From NCBI GenBank assembly GCA_024803745.1, contig JANJXV010000129.1, positions 1,798,001-1,862,000 on the forward strand: a stretch of 64,000 nt of DNA. Reading direction: 5' to 3'. The DNA is from Megascapheus bottae. Taxonomy: Eukaryota; Chordata; Mammalia; Rodentia; Geomyidae. The stretch's first letter is position 1; each line of letters begins with the position of its first letter. The translations under genes and the position numbers were made by a program. Below, in pieces: positions 24,049 through 38,345 of this stretch. The notes beneath the pieces were generated by a model. It was not told where the DNA came from. It saw nothing but the letters and a program-made list of their open reading frames with translations, and made no database searches.

Positions 24049-25232
24049 ATGGGCAGAACAAGAAACTCAAGAAAAATGTCAAATCAAGAAACAACATCCC
24101 CCACCCAATGTAAACAGACAATGGAACAATCACTGGCAAACCTAGAGGAGAGTCTTCCAATTGCTACACAAATGCAATTGATAAACATCATTAATGAAAA
24201 ATGTGAAAATATAAAGAAAGAGATAATGGAGGAAGCCATACCTGAACAAGAGGAAAGCAAAAACAAGGTGATAAGTGAAAAAGAAGAAGCCATAAAGGAG
24301 GCCATAATAAAGGTTTTTCAAAGAAAGATGGATGAATTCAAAGAATCCACAACTAAAAACGTGACCAAACTCCAGCAAATGTCCAAAGAAAATAAAGCTA
24401 CTGAGGTAACCACTCAAACGGAAATCAAGGAGATAAAGAAATCCATACATGATCTAAAACAAGGGATGCAAGGCATCGAAAGTGAGCAATTAGAAGCAAG
24501 GGAGATGAAAAATAAAGTAGATAGCTTTGATAGCAGGTTAGACATTGCAGAGGAGAGAATTTCCGTGGCTGAAGATAATTTAGGTATTATAAAGAACAGA
24601 AAATGAGTCAATCCAAATCTAGGAAATATGAGAGAGCGCTTCAGGAGGTCCAAGATACAATTAGGAAGCCTAATTTAAGGCTAGTTGGTACTGAGGAGGG
24701 CGTGGAGAAAGAGGTCAATGGTATTGGAAATATACTTCAGGGAATCATCTCAGAGAATTTCCCAAATATCCAGAAGGGCAGGCCCATCCAGATACGAGAA
24801 GCTTTTAGAACCCCAAACAGACCTGACCAGAAAAGAACATCCCACCGCCACATTGTGATCCGAACTGGATCAATAGAAACGAAAGGAAAGATCCTAAAGG
24901 CAGCCAGGGAAAAGGGAGCAGTAACCTACAAAGGCAAACCAATCAGAATAACCCCAGATTTCTCAGCAGAGACCATGCAAGCACGAAGTGACTGGAAGCA
25001 TATATGTCATGCCCTTATATCAAATAACTACCAACCAAGAATACTGTAGCCAGCTAAGCTCTCATTCATAACTGAGGGAAAAATAAAAACATTCCATTCC
25101 AGGGAAAAGCTGCAACAATATGTCGAAACAAAACCAACACTACAGAGAATTCTCAAAGATGCTCTATACATAGAAAACCAAACTAAATGCAATATAGGGA
25201 AAGAAATGGCACCTAAACAGCATACCATCTAA
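24049..25232 (+). pseudogene. L1 ORF1, copy D (frameshifted, premature TAG)
   Basis: The translated segments (24049-24606, 24603-25049) match copy C residue for residue. The 4-nt deletion and the TAG before PAKLSF are both present, so no full ORF1p can be made. Confidence 0.92.
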
Positions 25233-25280
25233 GGACCACAAGAACTGTCAAGACACAGGCCCTACTAAAAGCTTTTAAAA

Positions 25281-28200
25281 ATGGTAGGAACTAATAAATA
25301 TCTCTCAATCCTAACTCTCAATATCAATGGACTTAACTCTCCAATTAAACGGCATAGGTTGTCTAGTTGGATCAAAAAGCAAGAGCCATCGTTCTGCTGA
25401 CTTCGAGAGACACATCTTATCCCAAAACAATCATCTTTTGAAAGTGAGAGGTTGGAATAAACTCTATCAAGCTAACTGCCCCCATAAACAGGCTAGAGTT
25501 GCCATCCTCATATCAGATACAATAGACTTCAAACTAATATTAGTAAGAAAAGACAAAGAAGGTTACTACATACTACTAAAGGGATCTTTCCTCCCGGAAG
25601 ACATAACAATCCTAAATATTTACACACCCAATCCCGGAGCTCCAAACTTCATCAAGCAAACTTTACTTACACTGAAACCATACATAGATCGAAATACAGT
25701 GATTGTTGGTGAGTTTAACACACCACTCTCACCTATGGACAGATCAACAAGGCAAAAACTCAACAGAGAAACCTTAGAACTGAACAACTATATAGACCAA
25801 CTAGATCTAACAGACATCTGCAGAATATTCCACCCAGTAACACCACAATATACGTTTTTCTCAGCAGCACATGGAACATTTTCCAAAGTAGACCACATCT
25901 TAGGACATAAAACAAACCTGGACAGATTCAGAAACACTGAAATTATTCCATGCACACTCTCAGACCATAAAGGCATCAAATTGGAACTGAGCACACATCT
26001 CCACCATCGAAACCCCTGTAACTCATGGAGACTGAACAACACATTGTTGAATCAAAAACAATGGGTAATCGAAGAGATCAGAACAGATATCCAACTGTTT
26101 ATGAAATTTAACAATAAGGAGTACACAAATATCAACTCCTTAGGGACACAACAAAGGCAGTACTCAGAGGAAAATTTATAGCGCTGAGTGCCTACAACTG
26201 CAAGTTGGAGAAATGGCAAACCACCTGGTTAAGGTCTCAACTTAACCTCCTGGAAAAAGAGCAACAAACCAACCCTAAACCCATTAGGAGAAAGCAAATT
26301 ATTAAAATCAAAGCAGAATTAAATGATTTGGAATAAAAAAAACTATACAAAGAATCAACAAAACAAGGAGTTGGTTCTTTGAAAGAATTAACAAAATTGA
26401 CAAGCAATTAGCAAATCTTACCTAAAAAAGAAGAGAGCATACCGAAATAAACAAAATCGCAGATGAAAATGGTAATATCACGACAGAAATTACCAAGATC
26501 CAGAATATCATGTGGGAATACTTCTCAAACCTTTACGCCAACAAATTTGAGAATCTAGAAGAAATGGATGAATTCCTAGACAACATTAACATACCCACAC
26601 TGAATCAAGAAGAGGTAACCCAACTCAACAGGCCTATTTCAAGCTCTGAAATAGAAATGGAAATTAGACAACTTCCACTTAAAAAGAGCCCAGGGCCAGA
26701 TGTATTCACAGCTGAATTCTATAAGGTCTTCAAAGCAGAGCTCACACCAATACTCCTCAAGCTCTTCAACGAAATTGAAAATGAAGGTTCTTAACCAAAC
26801 TGATTCTGTGAAGCCAGCATATCCCTCATCCCCAAACCAGACAGAGATTCATCAAAGAAAGAGATCTATAGACCCATTTCTTTGATGAGCATCGATGCAA
26901 AACTTCTCAACAAAATACTGGCCAACCGTCTACAACAACTCATCAAAAAAAAATATACACTATGATCAAACTGGATTCATCACAGGGAGGCAAAGCTGGT
27001 TCAACATACACAAATCAATTAATATAATTCAACACATCAACAGGAGCAGGGATAAAATCACATGATTGTCTCAATAGATGCGGAAAAGGCATTTGACAAG
27101 ATCCAAAACCCCTTTATGTTAAAAGATGTGGAGAAACTAGGAATCCATGGAACATTTCTCAATGTAATAAAGGCTGTGTATGAGAAACCCACTGCTAGTA
27201 TTATACTTAATGGTGAAAATCTAAAGCCATTCCCTCTAAAATCAGGAACGAGACAAGGATGCCCACTCTCTCCACTCCTTTTTAACATAGTACTAGAATT
27301 CCTAGGCAGTGCAATAAGGCAAGAAGCAAGCATAAAGGGGATCCAAGCAGGGAAAGAGGAAATAAAACTATCCCTCTTTGCCGATGACATGATTCTGTAT
27401 TTAAAGAATCCTATAGACTCTACTCCCAAGTTCCTTGAGCTGATTCAAAGCTTTGGAAGGGTAGCAGGCCATACAATCAACCCTCACAAATCAACTGCCT
27501 TACTTTACGCCAACACTGAGAGGAACGAGGCAATAATCAGGAAAGAAAATCCTTTCACAATAGCTTCAAAGAAAATAAAGTACCTAGCAATTAGCTTAAC
27601 TAAGAATGTAAAGGACCGTTTAGATGAAAACTTTAAAACCCTAAAAAAGGAAATTAAAGCAAAAAGGAAATGGAAAAACCTCCCATGCTCCTGGATTGGT
27701 AGAATCAACATTGTGAAAATGACAATCTTGCCAAGGGCTATCTACAAATTCAATGTAATACCCATCAACATCCCAATGTCATTCTTTAAAGACATAGAAG
27801 AGTCAATTCAAAATTTCATATGGAATAATAAAAGACCCCGTATAGCAAAAACACTTCTTAGCAGAAAGAACAGCGCTGGAGGAATTTCAATTCCAAACTT
27901 AAGGCTCTATTACAGAGCTATAATTCTCAAAACAGCTTGGTACTGGCACAAGAACAGGCCTGAAGTCCAATGGAGTAGAACTGCGGACCCAGATATTAAA
28001 CCACAGACCTATGGCCACCTAATCTTTGACCAGGGAGCCAAAAAAATAGAATGGAAGAAAGATAGCCTCTTCAACAAGTTGTGCTGGCAGAACTGGTTAA
28101 ACACCTGCACAAAACTAAAGTTGGATCCTTCTTTGTCACCTTGCACTAGAATTAACTCCAAATGGATCAAAGACGTGGAGGTAAAAGCTGACACACTGAA

Positions 28201-29122
28201 AAGTTTACAGGAAGGAATAGGAGATACACTAGGCCTCCTTGGTACAGGTCGAAACTTTCTTAATAAGGACCAAAAATCACAACAAATCAGAGAAAGGCTG
28301 GATAAGTGGGACTGCATTAAACTGCAGAGCTTTTGTATGGCAACGGATATAGCTAGTAAACTAATCAGGAAGCCTACAGAGTGGGAAAAGATCTTCACCA
28401 CCCAAACAACGGAACAAGGCCTCATATCTAAAATATATCAACAACTCAAAAAATTGAATCACTCCAAAACTAACCTCCAAAGTAACACCCATCCCATTAC
28501 AAAATGGGCCAAAGACTTAAAGAGAGTCTTCTCTGAAGAAGAAACAAAAATGGCCTATAGACACATGAAGAAATGCTCAACATCTCTGGTCATAAAAGAA
28601 ATGCAAATCAGAACAAGTCTAAGATTCAACCTAACTCCAGTTTGAATGGCCAGGATCAGGAAAACGAATGACAACAGATGCTGGAGGGGATGTGGTCAGG
28701 AGGGATCACTACTACACTGTTGGTGGGAGTGCAAACTCGTTCAACCACTATGGAAAGCAGTGCGGCAGTGCCTCAAAACGCTAAACATACAACTCCCCTA
28801 TGACCCAGCAATTCCAGTACTTGGCATTTACCCAACAATCCAGAAACAAGGGCATACTAAACCCACTAGCACAACAATGTTCATTGCAGCACTATTCACC
28901 ATAGCAAAGATATGGAACCAACCCAGATGTCCCTCAGTTGATGAGTGGATCAACAAGTTGTGGTATTTGTACACAATGCAATTCTATGCTGCTGTCAGAA
29001 AGAATGACATCGCCCCATTTGTTAGGAAATGGAAAGACTTAGAACAAATCATATTAAGTGAAGTAAGCCAGACTCAAAGGAACTTAGGCTCAGTGGTTTC
29101 CCTCATTCGTCATAATCAGTAG
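25281..29122 (+). pseudogene. L1 ORF2, copy D (broken)
   Basis: Same breaks as copy C: an early TGA, GEFN, a TAA in the linker, a TAA at 26792-26794 and a TGA at 28643-28645. The open RT segment is 27062-28645. The conserved PGPDG turn of the RT reads PGPDV, a change unique to this copy. Confidence 0.93.
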
Positions 29123-29545
29123 AAACCTAGGGCTCTACTAGCAGAGATTGTCAATTGAGCAAAAGGCCATATATGAGACCATATAATGTGAAGCTAATTG
29201 AAAGGACCTCCAGGATATTGACACAAAAGCCATATAATGAATGATTGTTGTCCTTAATGTACTATGTTGTCTCTCATCTCGTTTGCTGTCCCTTGGTTAT
29301 CCCATATTGGTATAGTATCTCACTTTGTTATCTGATATATTGAATTTATTTGTATTTGGATATTTGAAATTTGATAGGGAAGGGGGGAAATCCAAGACGG
29401 GTGGGGGGTGTGGGGTTGGAGGGAAATGGGTACCAAGACATGTGAAAGGGTATTAATGTATGTGAATTAATGTACCTTCTATCTGGCAAATATCATCTAA
29501 CCCTTTTACTAATTACAATAAAAAAATGAAAAAAAAAAAAGAAAG

Positions 29546-30922
29546 TTGTAGTGTGTGGGGAGGATGATGGGGTCAAATACATTTCTTCTTAGAAATTTAC
29601 CTCATCTGGTTGCCCTGGATTTTCCTGGCCTTCTTCTTAGAGAAAGTTCTGTTATACTGGATTTGTGGCTTGGCAATGATCTAGCATGTACATCTTCGAG
29701 TAAGACATCCACAACTTCCATGCCTGAGACTCGAGTTTCATGACCTTTGGCAACAGCACAGCAACATCTTTCTTCCTCCTGAGCCACAGGCCAAGTGAGC
29801 TGGCTTGAGCTGGTTGTTAGTTACAGTGGCTTGGTTACCAGGGTTCCATATTCTGTTCCATTGTGAGGGAGGCAGGGTCACCTTTCAGGGCCCAATGACC
29901 AAAGATCCTTGCTCACAAAAGACCTCACCAAAGACATACTGGAGGCTGAATCTCTCCTCCAGTCTCACAATATACATGTGGATGTAGTATACAGCACACC
30001 TTATTTGTCCAATCCCAATGTCTTCCACTAGGCCCAACTACCAGTCTGGTCTCAGGCTCAAGGAGCCTTTCTTAGGTAAGATCCAGTCTTAAGGGTCAAT
30101 ATTGCCCTCATCCTTTACAAAACATTGGCTTCACAGTGCCTTCTCTGCCTGCATTTTGCCCCTTGTCGAATTTTTTTTGTTTTTGCTAGTCTTGGGACTT
30201 GACCTCAGAGTGTGAACATGGTTCCTGGGCTTTCTTTAGGCTTTAGCTGTCCCACCGAGCCACAGCACCACTTGCAGCGTTTTCTATGCATGTGGTAATG
30301 AGGAATCAAAACTGAGGCTTACTGCTTGGTAGCCAAGGACTCTCCCACTAGGTCAAACACACAGGGCATCTTGCACATATTTTTGACGGCAATCTACTAG
30401 GATATTATTAGGATTCTGTATCCTAATCAATTTTTTCCTGATGATTAGCTTTGCTGTCATGTGTAAAAAATGCAAGAGGGAAAAACACAGAAGAATTAGT
30501 GAAATTAAAAAAAAGCATTAGACACAGTTAATTGTTCATTCTTTGTAGGAGAAAGGATATTTGGATATGATGATGATGATGATGATGATGATGACTTTAT
30601 AATTACTATGTCAGGGTTGAGAGTTTGGCATAGTGGTAGAGTGCTTGCCTAGCATCCATGAAGATCTGGGTTTGATTGCTCAGTACCACATAGATAGAAA
30701 ATCTAGATGTGGCACTGTGGCTCAAGTGGCAGAGGGCTAGACTTGAGAAAACCCGAGGACAGTGCTCAGGCCCTGAATTCAAGCCCCAAGACTGGCAGAA
30801 AGATAAAAGAAAATAAAAATGCTTTTTACGAGCTAATTCACTCACAGCATTTGCTTCTGAAATCTTCGCTTCTGCATCTTGTGAAATACCCCTTTCCCTC
30901 AACGTAGACAAGAAAAACAGAT
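29546..30922 (-). pseudogene. P4: inverted copy of the RalGDS-like 5' region
   Basis: Nearly identical to P2 and P3, with the same nested SINEs (about 30170-30355 minus, 30615-30800 plus) and expanded GAT tract. One small patch (about 30080-30092, 'gatccagtcttaaggg') reads as in P1 rather than as in P2 and P3, which suggests local exchange between units. Confidence 0.87.
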
Positions 30923-31482
30923 CCATCCCATGGTCCACTGTGAGGCCACTGGTTGGGCTAAGAGCTAGTCGTGCAGCAACACATAAGTTTTATTCTAATA
31001 CTTTCCAAATTTTGTACTCAAATATGCAACCTACTTACCAACTTATGTCAGTTATCCTTATGCTATAACTTTTCTTCATTACTACAATATTCTTACACTC
31101 CTATGTTAATCCTCTTGCACCTCCCCTGACCTCTCTCATTCTTTTTTTCTATCTCTGGACCTCTGCTCGTCTTTCAACCCTTATACTGCACGGATCTACA
31201 CTTGATGGCTGTTGAGCAATATTGTATATGTAGGTGGTTAATTATTCTCTAGGCTCAGAGGGACTTAAAGACAATAGAGATTGGATTGAGAGGCTTATTG
31301 TTTTGGGTATAAATCGCTTATCAGTGGTTGTATTAGGCTGGTCTGTAAGTGCACAAAAAGAAAGAGTGATAATACCAATCAAAACTTGTGAACATCTAGT
31401 GTCTGCCAGCTACAGAGGTCTAGGTTGGTTATATCTGAAAAACTATAATCGTATTTAGTAGTAATCTTGCTCCCATTTTCAA

Positions 31483-32666
31483 ATGGGCAGAACAAGAAAC
31501 TCAAGAAAAATGTCAAATCAAGAAACAACATCCCCCACCCAATGTAAACAGACAATGGAACAGTCACTGGCAAACCTAGAGGAGAGTCTTCCAATTGCTA
31601 CACAAATGCAATTGATAAACATCATTAATGAAAAATGTGAAAATATAAAGAAAGAGATAATGGAGGAAGCCATACCTGAACAAGAGGAAAGCAAAAACAA
31701 GGTGATAAGTGAAAAAGAAGAAGCCATAAAGGAGGCCATAATAAAGGTTTTTCAAAGAAAGATGGATGAATTCAAAGAATCCACAAATAAAAACGTGACC
31801 AAACTCCAGCAAATGTCCAAAGAAAATAAAGCTACTGAGGTAACCACTCAAAAGGAAATCAAGCAGATAAAGAAATCCATACATGATCTAAAACAAGGGA
31901 TGCAAGGCATCGAAAGTGAGCAATTAGAAGCAAGGGAGATGAAAAATAAAGTAGATAGCTTTGATAGCAGGTTAGACATTGCAGAGGAGAGAATTTCCGT
32001 GGCTGAAGATAATTTAGGTATTATAAAGAACAGAAAATGAGTCAATCCAAATCTAGGAAATATGAGAGAGCGCTTCAGGAGGTCCAAGATACAATTAGGA
32101 AGCCTAATTTAAGGCTAGTTGGTACTGAGGAGGGCATGGAGAAAGAGGTCAATGGTATTGGAAATATACTTCAGGGAATCATCTCAGAGAATTTCCCAAA
32201 TATCCAGAAGGGCAGGCCCATCCAGATACGAGAAGCTTTTAGAACCCCAAACAGACCTGACCAGAAAAGAACATCCCACCGCCACATTGTGATCCGAACT
32301 GGATCAATAGAAACGAAAGGAAAGATCCTAAAGGCAGCCAGGGAAAAGGGAGCAGTAACCTACAAAGGCAAACCAATCAGAATAACCCCAGATTTCTCAG
32401 CAGAGACCATGCAAGCACGAAGTGACTGGAAGCATATATGTCATGCCCTTATATCAAATAACTACCAACCAAGAATACTGTAGCCAGCTAAGCTCTCATT
32501 CATAACTGAGGGAAAAATAAAAACAATCCATTCCAGGGAAAAGCTGCAACAATATGTCGAAACAAACCCAACACTACAGAGAATTCTCAAAGATGCTCTA
32601 TACATAGAAAACCAAACTAAATGCAATATAGGGAAAGAAATGGCACCTAAACAGCATACCATCTAA
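31483..32666 (+). pseudogene. L1 ORF1, copy E (frameshifted, premature TAG)
   Basis: Same 4-nt deletion and TAG as in copies B-D. A few residues differ from C and D (STNKNV, QKEIKQIKK, EEGMEKE). Confidence 0.92.
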
Positions 32667-32714
32667 GGACCACAAGAACTGTCAAGACACAGGCCCTACT
32701 AAAAGCTTTTAAAA

Positions 32715-35700
32715 ATGGTAGGAACTAATAAATATCTCTCAATCCTAACTCTCAATATCAATGGACTTAACTCTCCAATTAAACGGCATAGGTTGTCTAG
32801 TTGGATCAAAAAGCAAGAGCCATCGTTCTGCTGACTTCGAGAGACACATCTTACCCAAAAACAATCATCTTTTGAAAGTGAGAAGTTGGAATAAACTCTA
32901 TCAAGCTAACTGCCCCCATAAACAGGCTAGAGTTGCCATCCTCATATCAGATACAATAGACTTCAAACTAATATTAGTAAGAAAAGACAAAGAAGGTTAC
33001 TACATACTACTAAAGGGATCTTTCCTCCCGGAAGACATAACAATCCTAAATATTTACACACCCAATCCCGGAGCTCCAAACTTCATCAAGCAAACTTGAC
33101 TTACACTGAAACCATACATAGATCGAAATACAGTGAATGTTGGTGAGTTTAACACACCACTCTCACCTATGGACAGATCAACAAGGCAAAAACTCAACAG
33201 AGAAACCTTAGAACTGAACAACTATATAGACCAACTAGATCTAACAGACATCTGCAGAATATTCCACCCAGTAACACCACAATATACGTTTTTCTCAGCA
33301 GCACATGGAACATTTTCCAAAATAGACCACATCTTAGGACATAAAACAAACCTGGACAGATTCAGAAACACTGAAATTATTCCATGCACACTCTCAGACC
33401 ATAAAGGCATCAAATTGGAACTGAGCACACATCTCCACCATCGAAACCCCTGTAACTCATGGAGACTGAACAACACATTGTTGAATCAAAAACAATGGGT
33501 AATCGAAGAGATCAGAACAGATATCCAACTGTTTATGAAATTTAACAATAAGGAGTACACAAATATCAACTCCTTAGGGACACAACAAAGGCAGTACTCA
33601 GAGGAAAATTTATAGCGCTGAGTGCCTACAACTGCAAGTTGGAGAAATGGCAAACCACCTGGTTAAGGTCTCAACTTAACCTCCTGGAAAAAGAGCAACA
33701 AACCAACCCTAAACCCATTAGGAGAAAGCAAATTATTAAAATCAAAGCAGAATTAAATGATTTGGAATAAAAAAAACTATACAAAGAATCAACAAAACAA
33801 GGAGTTGGTTCTTTGAAAGAATTAACAAAATTGACAAGCAATTAGCAAATCTTACCAAAAAAAGAAGAGAGCATATCAAAATAAACAAAATCGCAGATGA
33901 AAATGGTAATATCACGACAGAAATTACCAAGATCCAGAATATCATGTGGGAATACTTCTCAAACCTTTACGCCAACAAATTTGAGAATCTAGAAGAAATG
34001 GATGAATTCCTAGACAACATTAACATACCCACACTGAATCAAGAAGAGGTAACCCAACTCAACAGGCCTATTTCAAGCTCTGAAATAGAAATGGAAATTA
34101 GACAACTTCCACTTAAAAAGAGCCCAGGGCCAGATGGATTCACAGCTGAATTCTATAAGGTCTTCAAAGCAGAGCTCACACCAATACTCCTCAAGCTCTT
34201 CAACGAAATTGAAAATGAAGGTTCTTTACCAAACTCATTCTGTGAAGCCAGCATATCCCTCATCCCCAAACCAGACAGAGATTCATCAAAGAAAGAGAAC
34301 TATAGACCCATTTCTTTGATGAACATCGATGCGAAACTTCTCAACAAAATACTGGCCAACCGTCTACAACAACTCATCAAAAAAATTATACACTATGATC
34401 AAACTGGATTCATCACAGGGAGGCAAAGCTGGTTCAACATAGACAAATCAATTAATATAATTCGACACATCAACAGGAGCAAAGACAAAACTCACATGAA
34501 TGTCTCTATAGATGCGGAAATGCATTTTACAAGATACAAAACCCCTTTATGTTAAAAGATGTGGAGAAACTAGGAATCCATGGAACATTTCTCAATGTAA
34601 TAAAGGCTGTGTATGAGAAACCCACTGCTAGTATTGTACTTAATGGTGAAAATCTAAAGCCATTGCCTCTAAAATCAGGAATGAGAAAATGATGTCCACT
34701 CTCTCCACTCCTTTTTAACATAGTACTAGAATTCCTAGGCAGTGCAATAAGGCAAGAAGAAAGCATAAAGGGGATCCAAGTAGGGAAAGAGGAAATAAAA
34801 CTATCCCTCTTTGCAGATGACATGATTCTGTATTTAAAGAATCCTATAGACTCTACTCCCAAGCTCCTTGATCTGATTCATAGCTTTGGAAGGGTAGCAG
34901 GCCATAATATCAACCCTCACACATCAACTGCCGTCCTTTACGCCAACAGTGAGAGGAACGAGGCAATAATCAGGAAAGAAACTCCTTTCACAATAGCCTC
35001 AAAGAAAATAAAGTACCTAGGAATTAGCTTAACTAAGAATGTAAAGGACCGTTTAGATGAAAACTTTAAAACCCTAAAAAAGGAAATTAAAGCAGAACTA
35101 AGGAAATGGAAAAAGCTCCCATGCTCCTGGATTGGAAGAATCAACATTGTGAAAATTACAATCTTGCCAAGGGCTATCTACAAATTCAATGTAATACCCA
35201 TCAACAACCCAATGTCATTCTTTAAAGAAATAGAAGAGGCAATTCAAAATTTCATATGGAATAATAAAAGACCCCGTATAGCAAAAACACTTCTTAGCAG
35301 AAAGAACAGCGCTGGAGGAATTTCAATTCCAAACTTTAGAGTCTATTACAGAGCTATAATTCTGAAAACAGCTTGGTACTGGCACAAGAACATGCCTGAA
35401 GTCCAATGGAATAGAACTGCGCACCCAGATATTAAACCACAAACCTATGGCCGCCTAATCTTTGACAAGGGAGCCAAAAAAATAGAATGGAAGAAAGATA
35501 GCCTCTTCAACAAGTTGTGCTGGCAGAACTGGTTTAGCACCTGCAGAAAGCTAAAGTTGGATCCTTATTTCTCACCTTGCGCTAGAATTAACTCCAAATG
35601 GATGAAAGACCTGGATGTAAAAGCTGACACGCTGAAAAGTTTACACTAAGGAATAGGAGATAAACTAGGCCTCCTTGGCACAGGTTGAAACTTTCTTTAT

Positions 35701-36556
35701 AAGGACCAAGAATCACAACAAATCAGAGAAAGGCTGGATAAGTGGGACTGCATTAAACTGCAGAGCTTTTGTATGGCAAAGGATATAGCTAGTAAACTAA
35801 TCAGGAAGCATACAGAGTGGGAGAAGATCTTCACCAACCAAACAACGGATAAAGGCCTCATATCTAAAATATACCAACAACTCAAAAAATTGAATCACTC
35901 CAAAACTAACCCCCAAAGTAATACCCATCCCATTAAAAATGGGCCAAAGTCTTAAAGAGAGTCTTCTCTGCAGAAGAAACAAAAATGGCCTATAGACACA
36001 TGAAGAAATGCTCCACATCTCTGGTCATAAAAGAAATGCAAATCAAAACAAGTCTAAGATTCCACCTCACTCCAGTTAGAATGGCCAGGATCAGGAAAAC
36101 GAATGACAACAGATGCTGGAGGGGATGTGGCCAAGAGGGATCACTACTACACTGTTGGTGGGAGTGCAAACTCGTTCAACCACTATGAAAAGCAGTGGGG
36201 CAGTGCCTCAAAAGTCTAAACATAGAACGTCCCTATCACCCAGCAATTCCACTACTTGGCATTTACCCAACAATCCAGAAACAAGGGCATACTAAACCCA
36301 CTAGCACAACAATGTTCATTGCAGCACTATTCACCATAGCAAAGGTATGGAACCAACCCAGATGTCCCTCAATTGATGAGTGGATGAACAAGTTGTGGTA
36401 TTTGTACACAATGGAATTCTAAGCTTCTGTCAGAAAGAATGACATCGCCCCATTGTTAGGAAATGGAAAGACTTAAAACAAATCATATTAAGTGAAGTAA
36501 GCCAGACTCAAAGGAACTGAGGCTCAGTGGTTTCCCTCATTCGTCATAATCAGTAG
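32715..36556 (+). pseudogene. L1 ORF2, copy E (broken)
   Basis: The early part resembles copies C and D, plus a private TGA at 33097-33099 in the endonuclease. The linker and fingers are open from 33944 to 34555. The RT is then broken by a frameshift near 34515, a TGA at 34690-34692 inside the GTRQGCPLS motif, and a TAA at 35647-35649. FADD is intact. The Arg codon that became TGA in copies B-D is still Arg here, so the 3' half did not take part in the recent amplification. Confidence 0.92.
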
Positions 36557-36974
36557 AAACTTTGGGCTCTACTAGCAGAGATTTGCAATAGAGCAAAAGG
36601 CCATATATAAGGACATATAATGTGAAGCTAATTGAAAGGAACTCCAGGATATTGAAAAGAAAAGCCACATAATGAATGATTGTTGTCCTTAATGTACTAT
36701 GTTGTCTCTCATCTCCTTTGCTATCCCTTGGTTATCCCATATTGGTATAGTATCTCACTTTGTTATCTGATATATTGAATTTATTTGTATTTGGATATTT
36801 GAAATTTGATAGGGAAGGGAAAACCAAGATGGGTGGGGGGTGTGGGGTTGGAGGGAAATGGGTACCAAGACATGTGAAAGGGTATCAATGTATGTGAATT
36901 AATGCCCCTTCTATCTGGCAAATATTATGTAACCCTTTTACTAATTACAATAAAAAAAATGAAAAAAAAGAAAG

Positions 36975-38345
36975 TTGTAGTGTGTGGGGAGGATGATGGG
37001 GTCAAATACATTTCTTCTTAGAAATTTACCTCATCTGGTTGCCCTGGATTTTCCTGGCCTTCTTCTTAGAGAAAGGCCTGTTATACTGGATTTGTGGCTT
37101 GGCAATGATCTAGCATTTACATCTTCGATTAAGACATCCACAACTTCCATGCCTGAAACTCGAGTTTCCAGACCTTTGGCAACAGCACAGCAACATCTTT
37201 CTTCCTCCTGAGCCACAGGCCAAGTGAGCTGGCTTGAGTTGTTTGTTAGTTAAAGTGGCTTGGTTACCAGGGTTCCATATTCTGTTCCATTGTGAGGGAG
37301 GCAACGTCAACTTTCAGGGCCCAATGACCAAAGATCCTTGCTCACAGAAGACCTCACCAAAGACATACTGGAGGCTGAATCTCTCCTCCAATCTCACAAT
37401 ATATATGTGAATGTAGTAAACAGCACACCTTATTTGTCCAATCGCAATGTCTTCTACTAGGCCCAACTACCAGTCTGGTCTCAGGCTCAAGGAGCATTTC
37501 TTAGGTAAGATCCAAACTTAAATGTCAATATTGCCCTCATCCTTTAAAAAACATTTGTTTCACAGTGCCTTCTCTGCCTGCATTTTGCCCCTTGTCGATT
37601 TTTTTTTGTTTTTGCTAGTCTTGGGACTTGACCTCAGAGTGTGAACATTGTTCTTGGGCTTTCTTTAGTCTTTAGCTGTCCCACCGAGCCACAGCACCAC
37701 TTGCAGCGTTTTCTATGTATGTGGTAATGAGGAATCAAACCTGAGTCTTTTTGCGTGGTAGCCAAGCACTCTACCACTCGGTCAAACACACAGTTCATAT
37801 TGCACATATTGTTGACGTCAATCTACTAGGATATTATTAGGTTTCTGTATCCTAATCATTTTTTTCCTGATAATAAGTTTTGCTGTCATGTGTAAAAAAT
37901 GCAAGAGGGAAAAACACAGAAGAATTAGTGAAATTTTAAAAAAAGCATTACACACATAGATGAGTGATCATTCTTTGTAGGAGAAAGGATATTTTGATAT
38001 GAAGATGATGATGATGACTTTATAATTACTATGTCAGGGTTGAGAGTTTGGCATAGTGGTAGAGTGCTTGCCTAGCATCCATGAAGATCTGGGTTTGATT
38101 GCTCAGTACCACATAGATAGAAAATCTAGATGTGGCACTGTGGCTCAAGTGGCAGAGGGCTAGACTTGAGAAAACTCGAGGACAGTGCTCAGGCCCTGAA
38201 TTCAAGCCCCAAGACTGGCAGAAAGAAAAAAGAAAATAAAAATGCTTTTTACGAGCTAATTCACTCACAGCATTTGCTTCTGAAATCTTCGCTTCTGCAC
38301 CTTGTGAAATACCCCTTTCCCTCAACGTAGACAAGAAAAACAGAT
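36975..38345 (-). pseudogene. P5: inverted copy of the RalGDS-like 5' region
   Basis: The most diverged P block on the right side. It keeps the exon-like segment on the minus strand near 37031-37310 (MLLCCCQRSGNSSFRHGS), the two nested SINEs (about 37605-37790 minus, 38040-38225 plus) and a short GAT tract (about 38000-38018). Confidence 0.86.

Larger units (their letters stand above)
23489..29545 (+). mobile_element. L1 copy D
   Basis: Full unit, nearly identical to copy C. Visible differences are single bases, such as 26702 (Gly to Val in the PGPDG motif) and 25370 (G instead of T near the ORF2 start), plus A-run lengths. Confidence 0.94.
30923..36974 (+). mobile_element. L1 copy E (mosaic)
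   Basis: The first 3 kb or so is close to copies C and D. From about 33.85-34.2 kb onward it carries ancestral-type bases shared with copy A (for example [15 protein letters not shown], Arg before MARIRK) and private breaks. This is the pattern expected at a duplication or crossover boundary. Confidence 0.92.
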
